64,000 nucleotides of DNA from Chersky-840 sp963764205 (GTDB taxonomy: Bacteria > Actinomycetota > Acidimicrobiia > Acidimicrobiales > UBA8190). Location: positions 1,488,001-1,552,000 of the forward strand of contig CAVXRN010000006.1 of assembly GCA_963764205.1 (NCBI GenBank), read 5' to 3'. A model generated the notes under the pieces. The model did not search any database and was not told the origin of the DNA. It saw only the letters and a list, made by a program, of their open reading frames with translations. This document shows positions 1 through 8,834 of this stretch, piece after piece. The position numbers and the translations under genes were made by a program. How positions within the stretch are numbered: position 1 is the first letter of the stretch; the number at the start of each line of letters is the position of its first letter.

Positions 1-182
1 CATCGCACGCCGTGTACCGATCCGAGCTCGCCCGCGAGCTCCGCCAACCGTTCTTCTCGCCGCGCCACCAACGTGACGCCGTGGCCCCGCTTTGCCAGCT
101 CCCGGGCGAGGTCGGCCCCGATTCCCGATGACGCCCCGGTGACAAGAGCGGTGGACGACGGCAAAGGGCGGGGGAGGGTCAT
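1..182 (-). CDS. Short-chain dehydrogenase/reductase, N-terminal part only
   Basis: The gene begins with ATG at 182 and runs off the left edge, so only about 60 residues are visible. Residues 13-22 read LVTGASSGIG, the glycine-rich NAD(P)-binding turn of classical SDR enzymes. It is followed by an alpha helix and the VARRE segment that usually sets cofactor preference; the basic pair after LVA suggests NADP(H). The substrate cannot be inferred because the YxxxK active site lies outside the window. It is divergent from the flavoprotein at 233 with about 50 bp between the starts, so a shared promoter region is likely. Confidence 0.85.
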   Translation of the reverse strand, partial: MTLPRPLPSSTALVTGASSGIGADLARELAKRGHGVTLVARREERLAELAGELGSVHGVR

Positions 183-232
183 GGGCCGATCGTAGGAGGC
201 CGGCCCCGGCGACGACGACCTACCCTGGGCCG

Positions 233-1834
233 GTGCCCGGCACCCCGTCGACCGATACCCCGTCGACCGATACCCGACCGGTGGTCGTCGTGGGATCCGG
301 TGCTGCCGGATTGGCGGCCGCCCTGGCCGCGTCCGGGGCCGGTGCCGAGGTGCTCCTGGTGGAGCGCGCCCCGTGCATCGGGGGGACGACGGCCATGTCC
401 GGCGGAGTCGTGTGGATGCCCGCCCACGGTCGCCCCGGACCCACCACCCCGGTCGACGACAGCACCGACGACGCAATGTCGTATCTGACCGCGGCGGCCC
501 AAGGTGACGTCGATCTCGAGCTCGTCCGGGCGTTCGTCGGTGACGCGCGTCGCGTCGCCGACGAGATCGAACAACGCACGCCCATCGCATGGGAGGTGCT
601 CGAGCACTGGCCCGACTACCGGGGCGAGCTCCCGGGTGCGAAGGCCGGGGGACGGTCGTTGTGGCCACGATCGCTGCGACTGGACCCCGCCATCGAGGCG
701 CGGGTCCAAGCCGCCTTCGACCAACCGTCGCAGAGCCTGCGGGACGGGCCCGAACCGGGCCCGGACGCTCCGGCCAACGACGGGGTGGTCCTGCGCGGCC
801 ACGTCCGGGGCCGGGCGTTGGTGGGTGGTCTGCTGGCCGCTCTCGTCGACGCCGGCGTCGAGATCCGCACCGGGGCGCGCGCCACGCGGCTGGTGGTCGA
901 GGACGGAGTTGTCGTCGGTGTCGTCGTCGACGGCCACCGCGAGCCGGGCCGTGTCGTCGTGGCATCGGGAGGGTTCCAACACGACGCCGCGCTGGTGGAG
1001 GAGTACCTCCCGGGTCCTCCCCTCGTCCCCATGGGGGCGGCGGGGTGTGCCGGTGACGGTCTGCGCATGGCGACCGCGGTCGACGCCGCCCTGGGCAACA
1101 CGACCGAGGCGTGGTGGATGCCCGCGCTGCGCGTGCCGGGAGAGCACGTCGAGAGCGTCACGCATTTTCGTCCGCTCCACAGCGAGCGCGCCCAACCCGG
1201 ATCCATCATGGTCGACCAGGGGGGTCGTCGGTTCGTCGACGAGGCCCAGAACTACGGGGCCGTGGGCCGGGCCATGCGGGCCCTCGGGCGCCCCGATGGC
1301 TCGTCCCCCGGCGCCCCGTGCTGGTTGGTCTTCGACGCCGCCTATCGCCGCCACTACCCGATGGGGCCGGTCGAGCCCGACAGCGCAGACCCGCGGTGGC
1401 TCGCCCGGGGCGACACCCTCGAGGAGCTGGCGCAGTCCATCGGCATTCCGTCGGGCACACTGGAGACCTCGGTGACACGGTTCAACGCAGGCGCGGCGGT
1501 GGGCGAGGACCCCGACTTCGGCCGGGGCTCGTTCCCCTATGACCGTTGGATCGGAGACCGCAGCGCCCCGCACCCGACGTTGGCGCCGCTGTCTGTGCCC
1601 CCCTTCTACGCGGTCGAGGTCCATCTGGGCTGCATGGGGACCAAGGGTGGTCCGCGCACCGACGACCGCGGCCGGGTGCTCTCGTCGCGCCGCACCCCGG
1701 TGGCGGGGCTCTACGCGGCGGGCAATGCCGCGGCGAGCCCGTTCGGCACGGCGACGGCCGCCGGGGGAGCCACGCTCGGCCCCGCGCTCGTCTTCGGCTT
1801 CCGCGCCGGTGAGGCGGCGGCGGGCGACCGGTGA
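233..1834 (+). CDS. FAD-dependent oxidoreductase, 3-ketosteroid-dehydrogenase/fumarate-reductase-like
   Basis: 533 residues from GTG at 233. Residues 20-26 are VGSGAAG, the dinucleotide-binding turn, followed by a typical FAD_binding_2 sequence. The block FDAAYRRHYPMGP and the C-terminal GNAAASPFGTATAAGGATLG resemble 3-ketosteroid delta-1-dehydrogenases. However, counting back from GATLGP, the position of the conserved catalytic Tyr (Tyr487 in the Rhodococcus enzyme) is Thr here. The fold is therefore clear but delta-1-dehydrogenation is not. The N-terminus carries two copies of a PSTDT repeat before the Rossmann domain. The stop overlaps the Rieske gene by 4 nt, so the two are translationally coupled and probably act on the same ring substrate. 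Confidence 0.85.
   Translation: MPGTPSTDTPSTDTRPVVVVGSGAAGLAAALAASGAGAEVLLVERAPCIGGTTAMSGGVVWMPAHGRPGPTTPVDDSTDDAMSYLTAAAQGDVDLELVRAFVGDARRVADEIEQRTPIAWEVLEHWPDYRGELPGAKAGGRSLWPRSLRLDPAIEARVQAAFDQPSQSLRDGPEPGPDAPANDGVVLRGHVRGRALVGGLLAALVDAGVEIRTGARATRLVVEDGVVVGVVVDGHREPGRVVVASGGFQHDAALVEEYLPGPPLVPMGAAGCAGDGLRMATAVDAALGNTTEAWWMPALRVPGEHVESVTHFRPLHSERAQPGSIMVDQGGRRFVDEAQNYGAVGRAMRALGRPDGSSPGAPCWLVFDAAYRRHYPMGPVEPDSADPRWLARGDTLEELAQSIGIPSGTLETSVTRFNAGAAVGEDPDFGRGSFPYDRWIGDRSAPHPTLAPLSVPPFYAVEVHLGCMGTKGGPRTDDRGRVLSSRRTPVAGLYAAGNAAASPFGTATAAGGATLGPALVFGFRAGEAAAGDR
242..271 (+). repeat. 15-bp tandem repeat, two copies, coding for PSTDT
   Basis: The unit accccgtcgaccgat occurs at 242-256 and 257-271 with no mismatch and in frame. 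It lengthens the disordered N-terminus of the flavoprotein by five residues per copy without touching the FAD domain. It is one of several in-frame 15-bp repeats in this window. Confidence 0.85.
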
Positions 1835-3207
1835 GCACCACGAACCCACCGCGTGCGCACCGGGGCGAGCTCCCCCACGGGGCGCGCCTCATGCAGGAGC
1901 TGCTCGATCTCGACACCCGCCCCGTCCCCGCCGTCCTGCGGGCCATCGGCGACGCGCCGTTGTCCTCGTCCTCGGTCCCCCGGGAGCGCTACCTCAGTCG
2001 CGCCGTGCACGAGCTCGAGGTCGAGAAGGTGTGGCGCCGCGTGTGGCAGATGGCATGCCGCCTGGAGCAGATCCCCGAGGTCGGCGACAGTCTCGTCTAC
2101 AGCGCGCCCGGCCTGTCGCTCGTGGTGGTCCGGGCCGGACCCGAGGAGATCCGCGCCTTTCACAACTCGTGCCTGCACCGGGGCACGGTCCTGCGCACGG
2201 TGCCGGGCCACATCGAGGAACTGCGCTGTCCCTTCCACGGCTTCACCTGGAACCTCGACGGCACCTTCGCCGGCATGCCGTGTCCGTGGGACTTCCCCCA
2301 TGTCGACCCGGCCACGTTCTGCCTGCCCGAGGCGCGCGTGGGCACGTGGGGAGGGTTCGTCTTCGTCACGGCCGACCCCGCCGCTCCCACCCTCGAGCAC
2401 TACCTCGAGATCCTCCCCGAGCACTTCGCCTCGTGGGACCTCGGGGACCGCTACCTCAGCGCCCATGTGGTGCGCGTGGTCCCGTGCAATTGGAAGGTGG
2501 CGCTCGAGGCGTTCCTCGAGAGCTACCACACCGTGGCCGTCCATCCCCAGTTGCTCAAGACCAGCGGCGACACCCAGACCCAGTACGACGTGTACCGGGG
2601 TGTGCGCCACGTGAGCCGCATGATCACCCCGGTGGGCATCACTAGCGAGCATGTCGACGCCCACGTGGACGAGCAGGACATCCTGGGGGCGATGTTCCTC
2701 ACCAAGGACGACGCCGATGCCGTGGTCCCCGACGGCGCCACGGCGCGCCACGTGTTGGCCGACCGCACCCGCCGCCAGCTGGCCGAGCGCACCGGCGCCG
2801 ACTACTCGTCGATCACCGACTGCGAGGCGCTCGACGGCATCGAGTACTTCGTCTTCCCCAACTTTGTGCCCTGGGCCGGGTTCACCACCCCCTTGGTGTA
2901 CCGCTTCCGCCCCCACGGCGACGACCACGCCGCCACGGTCATGGAGGTCATGCTGCTCGAGCCACTGCCACGCTCGGGCCCCCGACCCCCGACCGTCGCC
3001 ACCCGGCACCTCGAGCCCGGCCAGCGCTGGGCCGATGCGCCCGAGCTCGGCTACCTCGGGCGCATCCTGGACCAGGACACCGCCACCCTGGCGCGCATCC
3101 AACGCGGCCTCGAGGCGGCGGCCGGTCCCGACATCACCCTGGCCCGGTACCAAGAGAGCCGCATCCGCCACTTCCACGCCACGCTCGGCGAGTACCTCGA
3201 GGCCTGA
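1831..3207 (+). CDS. Rieske non-heme iron oxygenase, alpha subunit
   Basis: 458 residues, starting at GTG 1831 inside the stop of the preceding gene. The Rieske [2Fe-2S] ligands are Cys114-x-His116 (NSCLHRG) and Cys133-x2-His136 (CPFHGF). The mononuclear iron site follows as His233 and His238 in ESYHTVAVHP, so both metal centres are intact. The enzyme should hydroxylate an aromatic or steroid-like substrate using electrons from a ferredoxin and reductase encoded elsewhere; no reductase gene is adjacent. With the flavoprotein before it and the CoA ligase after it (4 bp apart) it forms an apparent catabolic operon. The length fits the ring-hydroxylating alpha subunit family; the substrate is unknown. 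Confidence 0.9.
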   Translation: MSTTNPPRAHRGELPHGARLMQELLDLDTRPVPAVLRAIGDAPLSSSSVPRERYLSRAVHELEVEKVWRRVWQMACRLEQIPEVGDSLVYSAPGLSLVVVRAGPEEIRAFHNSCLHRGTVLRTVPGHIEELRCPFHGFTWNLDGTFAGMPCPWDFPHVDPATFCLPEARVGTWGGFVFVTADPAAPTLEHYLEILPEHFASWDLGDRYLSAHVVRVVPCNWKVALEAFLESYHTVAVHPQLLKTSGDTQTQYDVYRGVRHVSRMITPVGITSEHVDAHVDEQDILGAMFLTKDDADAVVPDGATARHVLADRTRRQLAERTGADYSSITDCEALDGIEYFVFPNFVPWAGFTTPLVYRFRPHGDDHAATVMEVMLLEPLPRSGPRPPTVATRHLEPGQRWADAPELGYLGRILDQDTATLARIQRGLEAAAGPDITLARYQESRIRHFHATLGEYLEA

Positions 3208-3210
3208 CCG

Positions 3211-4828
3211 ATGCCCGGGCCGGCATCCGCCTCCCCGTCAATGTGGGTGGCGGACGACACCGAGCCGGTGCTCGACACCACGGTGGGGTCGATCCTGCGT
3301 GACGCCGCTCGGCGGGCGCCGACGACGACGGCCCTGGTGGCCGGCCACCCCGACCCGGCGCAACGCCGGCGCTGGACCTACGCCGAGCTCCTGGCCGACG
3401 CGACGCGCGCCGCGGCGGCGTTGTCCGCCCGGTTCGAGCCCACCGAGCGCATCGCCGTGGTGGCCACGAGCGTGCCGGAATCGCTCATCCTCACCTTTGC
3501 GGCGGCCCTGGCCGGGCTCGTGCTCGTGCCCGTCAATCCCGCCCTGCGGGCCAACGAGCTCCGCCACATCGTGGGGCAATCGGGTGCAGCCGGCGCATTC
3601 GTCGTGCGTAGTTACCGGGACCACGATCTCGTGGCGACGTTGACGGGGCTTCAGGCGGAGCTGCCCGCGTTGCGCGCCATCGTGTGCTTCGACGACTGGG
3701 ACGGGTTCTGCTCCGGGGTCGCGGCACCGGTTTCGGACGCGCCGGGGCCGACGCGCACGGTGACGCCTGACGACGTGGCCCAGCTCGTCTACACCTCGGG
3801 CACCACCGGTGCGCCCAAGGGTGCCCTCCTCACCCACCGGGGCATGACCAACGCGGCGCGTTTCGGGGCCATGCGCTTCGGGATCCAGGCGGGCGACGTC
3901 TACGTACAGACCATGCCCTTGTTCCACGTGGGCGGGCAGGTGGTGTCGTTCCAGCTCTGCCAGCAGGCGGCCACGGCGGTCCTCGTGCCGGCCTTCGAAC
4001 CGGGTCTGGTGCTCGAGCTGATCGAGGCGGAGTCGGCCACGCTCACCTGCGGGGTGCCCACCATGTTGCTCGCCGTCGTGGGCCACCCCGACTTCGGACG
4101 CCGGGACCTGTCGTCGCTGCGGGCGGTGAGCAGCGGAGGGGCGGTGGTCCCGGCCGAGCTCGTCCGCCACATCGAAGCAATGCTGGGTGTGGAGTTCGCA
4201 GTGGTCTTCGGCCAGACCGAGGCGTCGGGGTTCATCTCCCAGACCCATCTCGACGACACGGCGCAAGACAAAGGCGCCACGCTCGGGACGCCGTTGCCGG
4301 GCGTGAGCCGCGCGCGTCGTGGACCCCGACAGCGGCGTGATCCTGCAACGAGGCGAGGTGGGCGAGCTCGAGGTGCGCGGGCCCAACGTCATGGCGGGGT
4401 ACCACGACCTGCCCGTCGAGACCGCAGCGACCACCCGACCCGGGGGATGGTTGCGCACGGGCGACCTCGTGACGATGGACGAGCGTGGCTATCTGCGGAT
4501 CACCGGTCGGCTCAAGGAGATGATCGTGTCGGGCGGCGAGAACATCTTCCCGGTCGAGATCGAGAACGCGCTCCTCGAGCATCCCGACGTCGCCCAGGCG
4601 GCGGTGGTGGGCGTGCCCGACGAACGGTGGGGCGAAGCGGCGGTGGCGGTGATCGTCCCCGCCGCGGCGCGGCCGGTGGAGCCGAGCGAGCTCGAAGCGT
4701 TCCTCCGACATCGCATGGCGCCCTTCAAGGTGCCCCGCCGATGGGTGCTCGTCGAGGACCTGCCCCGCACCGCGTCGGGCAAGGTGCAGAAGCACGTGGT
4801 CCGGGACCGGCTCGACACCGGTCGGTAA
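3211..4828 (+). pseudogene. Acyl-CoA synthetase (AMP-forming), frameshifted
   Basis: The N-terminal part (ATG 3211 to about 4308) carries the P-loop YTSGTTGAPKG at about residue 194, and the segment FGQTEASG of the adenylate-forming family. At about 4309 the frame changes. The next frame (from about 4319) continues with VVDPDSGVILQRGE, then GWLRTGDL, the KEMIVSGGENIFP hinge and the C-terminal catalytic lysine motif TASGKVQK, ending in TAA at 4828. Removing one C at about 4309, in agccgcgcgcg, restores a continuous enzyme of about 538 residues, which is the normal family length. Role: ligation of CoA to a carboxylic acid, fitting the Rieske/KSTD-like neighbours. Either recent inactivation or a sequencing error. 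Confidence 0.85.
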
Positions 4829-4875
4829 GGTCCCCGAGCGTGGAGCTCGGGGCGGGCCCGGACCGTCGCGACCGG

Positions 4876-6462
4876 ATGGACCGGCGCCGCTTCCTGCGGG
4901 GAGGCGGGCTGATGGCGGTCGGCGCGGCGTCGGCCGCGCTCCTCGGGTGCTCGGACTCCTCGACATCCTCGTCGTCATCGTCGAGCTCGAGCACCTCGAC
5001 CACCTCCGCCCTGGACGCGGCGGCATGGTCGACACTCGCCTCGTCGCTGACGGGGAGGCTGGTGCTGCCGAGCAGCCCGAGCTACGCCACGGCCCGTCTG
5101 CTCTATGACCCTCGGTTCGACGACGTCGATCCGGCCGCGGTGGCCTACTGCGCGTCGCCAGCGGACGTGCAACGCTGCGTCGCGTTCGCGCGTGCCCATG
5201 GCATCACCCCGGTCCCTCGCTGCGGGGGTCACAGCTACGGCGGGTACTCCAGTGGTGAGGGTCTGGTCGTCGACGTCACGCCCATGCACACCGTGACGGT
5301 GCAGGGCTCGGCCGGGCCGGCCGGCGTGTCTGGCGCCGTGGTCGGCGCGGGGACGCTCCTGGTCGACCTGTACGACCAGCTGTCGCAGGCCGGCATCCTG
5401 GTCCCGGGGGGATCGTGCCCGACGGTGGGGATCGCCGGATTGGCGCTCGGTGGCGGCGTCGGGGTCGTGGGACGGAAGTACGGCCTCACGTGCGACACCG
5501 TCGAGTCGGTGCAGATCGTCACCGCGGACGGTCGCCTGCTCACCTGCGACGCAAGCGAGCACGACAACCTCTACTGGGCCTGTCGGGGTGGCGGGGGCGG
5601 GAACTTCGGTGTCGTGACGTCGTTCACCTTCCGCGCCTCGCCTATCCCCGAGTTGGCACTGTTCACCTTGGATTGGCCCGGATCGGCCGCCGCCGACGTC
5701 CTCGGCGCGTGGTTCTCCTGGCAGCGCGCCGCGCCCGACGAGCTGTGGTCGAACTGCCTGGTGCAGTCCGCCGGCAAGGGCACGATCCAGGTCCGCACGG
5801 CAGGAGTGCTCGTGGGCTCGACGAACACGTTGAACTCCTTGGTGTCGTCCCTCGTCGCCGCGGTGGGAAGCACACCGTCCTACCGGTTCGTGGGCCCCGA
5901 GCAGTACCTCCACGCCATGCTGGTCGAGGCGGGCTGCGAGAACCTCGACGTGGCCCAGTGCCACCTCATCACGCAGAACCCGGCCGGGACACTCGGCCGC
6001 GACGCGTCCGTGGCGTCGTCGGCCTACGTGTCGACGCCGCCGTCCTCGGCCGGCATCGAGGCCTTCGTCCAAGCCGTGACCGATCTCAGCCAGACGCTCC
6101 CGGGACTGGGGGGCGGGATCGCCTTCGACGCGCTGGGCGGAGCCATCAACGCGGTGCAGCCGACCGACACCGCTTTCGTCCACCGCAACGCCCTGGCCGG
6201 CATCCAGGCCAGTGTGGCCACGGGCACGAGCGCGTCGGCGGTGCAACAGGGTTGGTCGTGGTTGGCGCATCTCGCCACTGCGGTGGCGAGCTACGTCGAC
6301 GGCTCCGCCTACCAGAACTACATCGACCCCATGCTGACCAATTGGCAGGAGGCGTACTACGGGGCCAACCTCGGTCGACTGGTGGCGGTGAAGTCGACCT
6401 ACGACCCCGACGACGTGTTCCACTTCGCCCAGTCCATCCCCACCGCGTCGGGCAAAGCCTGA
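4876..6462 (+). CDS. Tat-exported, lipobox-containing FAD-linked oxidase (BBE type)
   Basis: 528 residues from ATG 4876. GTG 4840 is an alternative in the same frame, but ATG places the Tat motif RRRFLRGG at residues 3-10. A hydrophobic stretch and the lipobox LLGC follow, so the protein is probably exported folded and lipid-anchored, with a Ser/Thr-rich tether. The FAD-binding PCMH domain has GGHSYGG with His119, and GGSCPTVG with Cys181. In berberine-bridge-type enzymes such residues attach FAD at two positions. The C-terminus has the BBE-type YYGANLGRLVAVK. Expected role: oxidation of a sugar, alcohol or alkaloid-like compound with O2 as acceptor. Because of the upstream frameshift it is in frame with the end of the ligase; that fusion is an artefact. 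Confidence 0.88.
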   Translation: MDRRRFLRGGGLMAVGAASAALLGCSDSSTSSSSSSSSSTSTTSALDAAAWSTLASSLTGRLVLPSSPSYATARLLYDPRFDDVDPAAVAYCASPADVQRCVAFARAHGITPVPRCGGHSYGGYSSGEGLVVDVTPMHTVTVQGSAGPAGVSGAVVGAGTLLVDLYDQLSQAGILVPGGSCPTVGIAGLALGGGVGVVGRKYGLTCDTVESVQIVTADGRLLTCDASEHDNLYWACRGGGGGNFGVVTSFTFRASPIPELALFTLDWPGSAAADVLGAWFSWQRAAPDELWSNCLVQSAGKGTIQVRTAGVLVGSTNTLNSLVSSLVAAVGSTPSYRFVGPEQYLHAMLVEAGCENLDVAQCHLITQNPAGTLGRDASVASSAYVSTPPSSAGIEAFVQAVTDLSQTLPGLGGGIAFDALGGAINAVQPTDTAFVHRNALAGIQASVATGTSASAVQQGWSWLAHLATAVASYVDGSAYQNYIDPMLTNWQEAYYGANLGRLVAVKSTYDPDDVFHFAQSIPTASGKA

Positions 6463-6525
6463 GCGCCATGGCTTGTGCCCCGATGGGCCCGATGTCACCA
6501 TGAGGGTCTGACCAGGGGGTAGATC

Positions 6526-8250
6526 GTGCACGATCTCGTCGTTCGAGCCGGAACCGTCGTGGACGGCACGGGAGCGCCCGCCCGCACCGCCGACGTGGCC
6601 GTCGACGACGGCCGGATCACGGCCGTGGGATCGCTCAAGGGAGAGTCGGCGCGTCACACTATCGACGCCGACGGAGCACTCGTCACGCCGGGCTGGGTGG
6701 ACATCCACACGCACTACGACGGGCAGGCCACGTGGGACGAGGTCCTCGCTCCGAGTGCGTGGCACGGAGTGACGACGATCGTCACCGGGAACTGCGGGGT
6801 CGGCTTCGCGCCGGCGCGCCCCGACAGCCACGACTGGCTCATCGGGCTCATGGAAGGGGTCGAGGACATCCCCGGCACCGCATTGGCCGAAGGCATGACG
6901 TGGGACTGGGAGAGCTTCCCCGAGTACCTCGACGCGCTCGGTCGCCGTCGCTTCACCGTCGACGTCGGCACGCAGATCGCCCACGGCGCGGTGCGGGCCT
7001 ACGTCATGGGAGAGCGCGGGGCTCGCAACGAGCCTGCCGACTCGCAGGACATCGCGGCGATGGGGGCCATCGTGAAGGAAGCGATCAGGGCAGGCGCGCT
7101 CGGCTTCTCGACGTCGCGAACCATCGCCCATCGCGCCATCGACGGCGAGCCCGTGCCCGGGACCTACGCGGCGGAGGACGAGCTGTTCGGGATCGGCGCC
7201 GCCCTGGGCGAGCTGGGCACAGGCATCTTCGAGCTCGCCCCCGCCGGCGTGGCGGGGGAGGACGTCATCGCGCCGGTCAAGGAAGTGGACTGGATGCGTC
7301 GCCTGTCAGTGGCGATCGGACGCCCGGTCACGTTCGCGCTCCTCCAGATCGACGACGCGCCCGACCTGTGGCGAGAGCTCATGGACGAGTCGCTGCGTGC
7401 CGCAGAGGAAGGGGCACAGTTGTGGCCCCAGGTCGCGGCGCGCGCCACGGGGTTGCTGACGGGGCTGCACTCGTCGTACTGCCTCTTCGACTCCATCCCG
7501 GCCTACCAGGCGCTCAAAGCCCGCAATCTCACCGACGACCAACTGGTGGTGGCCCTGTCGGACCCGTCGGTGCGCGACGCCATCGTGTCGTTCCAGCCCG
7601 AGCCCGAGCACCGTGGCGCGCTCGAACGTGCCTACGCGGTCAACTTCGTCCTCGGCACCCCACCGAACTACGAGCCCGGCCCCGAGAGCTCACTGGCAGC
7701 CATCGCGGCCGCGGCGGGCCGGCATCCGCTCGAGGTCGCCTACGAGGTCATGCTCGCCGACGACGGGCACGGGCTCTTGTACTTCCCCATCCTCAATTAC
7801 TCGTCGATGAGCCTGGAGCCCGTGCGGGAGATGCTCCTGCACCCGCGCGCCGTGGCGGGCCTGGGCGACGGTGGGGCGCACTGCGGCGTCATCTGCGACT
7901 CGCCCCAACCGACGTTCATGCTGTCGCACTGGACCCGTGACCGCACCCGGGGCGCGCTGTTGCCTCTCGAGTGGGTGGTGAAGAAGCAGACCCACGACAC
8001 CGCCTCGCTCTACGGTTTGGGTGACCGGGGGACGCTCGAGCCCGGCCTGCTCGCCGATCTCAACGTGATCGACTACGACCACCTGCAATTGGGCACGCCC
8101 AAGGTGGTCACCGACCTCCCCGCCGGCGGGCGGCGCCTCGTCCAGGACGCGGTGGGCTACCTGGCCACCATCAAGTCGGGCGTGACCACCTTCGAACACG
8201 GGACCGAGACCGGGGCACGCCCCGGGGTGCTCGTACGCGGTGCCCGCTGA
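6526..8250 (+). CDS. N-acyl-D-amino-acid deacylase-like amidohydrolase
   Basis: 574 residues from GTG 6526. The protein opens with LVVRAGTVVDGTGAPAR, typical of amidohydrolase family 3. The metal-binding HTH (His61, His63) follows in HTHYDGQATWD, then NCGVGFAP. The C-terminal GDGGAHCG contains the Asp/His region seen in D-aminoacylases. The family hydrolyses N-acyl-D-amino acids or cyclic amides, but many actinobacterial members are uncharacterised. It lies 63 bp after the FAD oxidase on the same strand and could be co-transcribed with it. Confidence 0.85.
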   Translation: MHDLVVRAGTVVDGTGAPARTADVAVDDGRITAVGSLKGESARHTIDADGALVTPGWVDIHTHYDGQATWDEVLAPSAWHGVTTIVTGNCGVGFAPARPDSHDWLIGLMEGVEDIPGTALAEGMTWDWESFPEYLDALGRRRFTVDVGTQIAHGAVRAYVMGERGARNEPADSQDIAAMGAIVKEAIRAGALGFSTSRTIAHRAIDGEPVPGTYAAEDELFGIGAALGELGTGIFELAPAGVAGEDVIAPVKEVDWMRRLSVAIGRPVTFALLQIDDAPDLWRELMDESLRAAEEGAQLWPQVAARATGLLTGLHSSYCLFDSIPAYQALKARNLTDDQLVVALSDPSVRDAIVSFQPEPEHRGALERAYAVNFVLGTPPNYEPGPESSLAAIAAAAGRHPLEVAYEVMLADDGHGLLYFPILNYSSMSLEPVREMLLHPRAVAGLGDGGAHCGVICDSPQPTFMLSHWTRDRTRGALLPLEWVVKKQTHDTASLYGLGDRGTLEPGLLADLNVIDYDHLQLGTPKVVTDLPAGGRRLVQDAVGYLATIKSGVTTFEHGTETGARPGVLVRGAR

Positions 8251-8254
8251 AGGA

Positions 8255-8749
8255 TCAGCCGGGGCGGTGCTTGAGGATGTAGCGCAGGATCCGCGTGTGC
8301 TTGTCGGTGTCGAGCAGCATGAGATCGATCAGCAGCGGCCACATCGTCCCGCTGTAGGAGCGGAGGCGCCGCCGTAGCCGGCGCAACTCGGTCCGGTCTT
8401 TCTTCTCCGACGCCAAGAGCACCTTCGTCTGTGCCACCAGGGCCTCGTCCGCCGTGCCTTCGACCATGCGCGGCACGGCCGGCCTGGCGTCGGCGATGGT
8501 GCCCCACACGATGGCATGGGCGATCTCGGCCAGCAGCCGGTGGTGCCTGCGCTCGTCCTCGAGGATCAGGTTCACGAGGTAGCTCACCCCTACGGACGAC
8601 GACTCCTGGGCGATGTGCTCGTATCGGTCCAGCAGGGCCCCTTCCTCTCGCCGGTGACGATCGATCATCCCCACGATGTCTCGATCACCCGTGCTCGCCC
8701 CGGTGGCCCGAAGGGCTTCTGCTGACGATCCGAATGGCTCCATACCCAT
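8255..8749 (-). CDS. Ferritin-like four-helix protein of unknown function
   Basis: 164 residues, start ATG at 8749 (8743 is also possible). The sequence is helical and rich in paired acidic/His residues. An early REEGALLDRYEH helix is followed by LEDERRHHRLLAEIAHAI, which looks like the ExxRH iron ligand of ferritin-like proteins. A late helix, LMLLDTDKHTRILRYIL, has Asp and His at the matching spacing. These could build a di-iron site, but one half is degenerate compared with rubrerythrin or ferritin. The gene is convergent with the amidohydrolase (stop 5 bp away) and divergent from the E1 gene. No function is assigned. Confidence 0.7.
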   Translation of the reverse strand: MGMEPFGSSAEALRATGASTGDRDIVGMIDRHRREEGALLDRYEHIAQESSSVGVSYLVNLILEDERRHHRLLAEIAHAIVWGTIADARPAVPRMVEGTADEALVAQTKVLLASEKKDRTELRRLRRRLRSYSGTMWPLLIDLMLLDTDKHTRILRYILKHRPG

Positions 8750-8834
8750 ACTGTCCGCGCCGCGAGCCCGGAGGTACCAGAGTCGAAGGTCCCAGGTTGC
8801 AACGGGCGGCCCACCGCGGCGTACGGTGGGGTCG

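Noticed and set aside
179..1849. Long minus-strand open frame of 556 codons opposite the KSTD-like gene
   Set aside because: Arg/Gly/His-rich translation without family features. Long antisense frames are expected in DNA of this GC content, and the plus strand encodes a clear flavoprotein.
3211..6462. A 1083-residue ligase-oxidase fusion protein
   Set aside because: The join consists of out-of-frame ligase codons. The ligase C-terminus is intact in another frame, and the oxidase has its own Tat signal start at 4876.
4975..7131. Minus-strand open frame of 718 codons
   Set aside because: Antisense to the FAD oxidase and amidohydrolase, with no recognisable motif and typical shadow composition. 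Same verdict for similar frames at 9240-11015, 14585-16408, 32910-35123 and 42131-44392.
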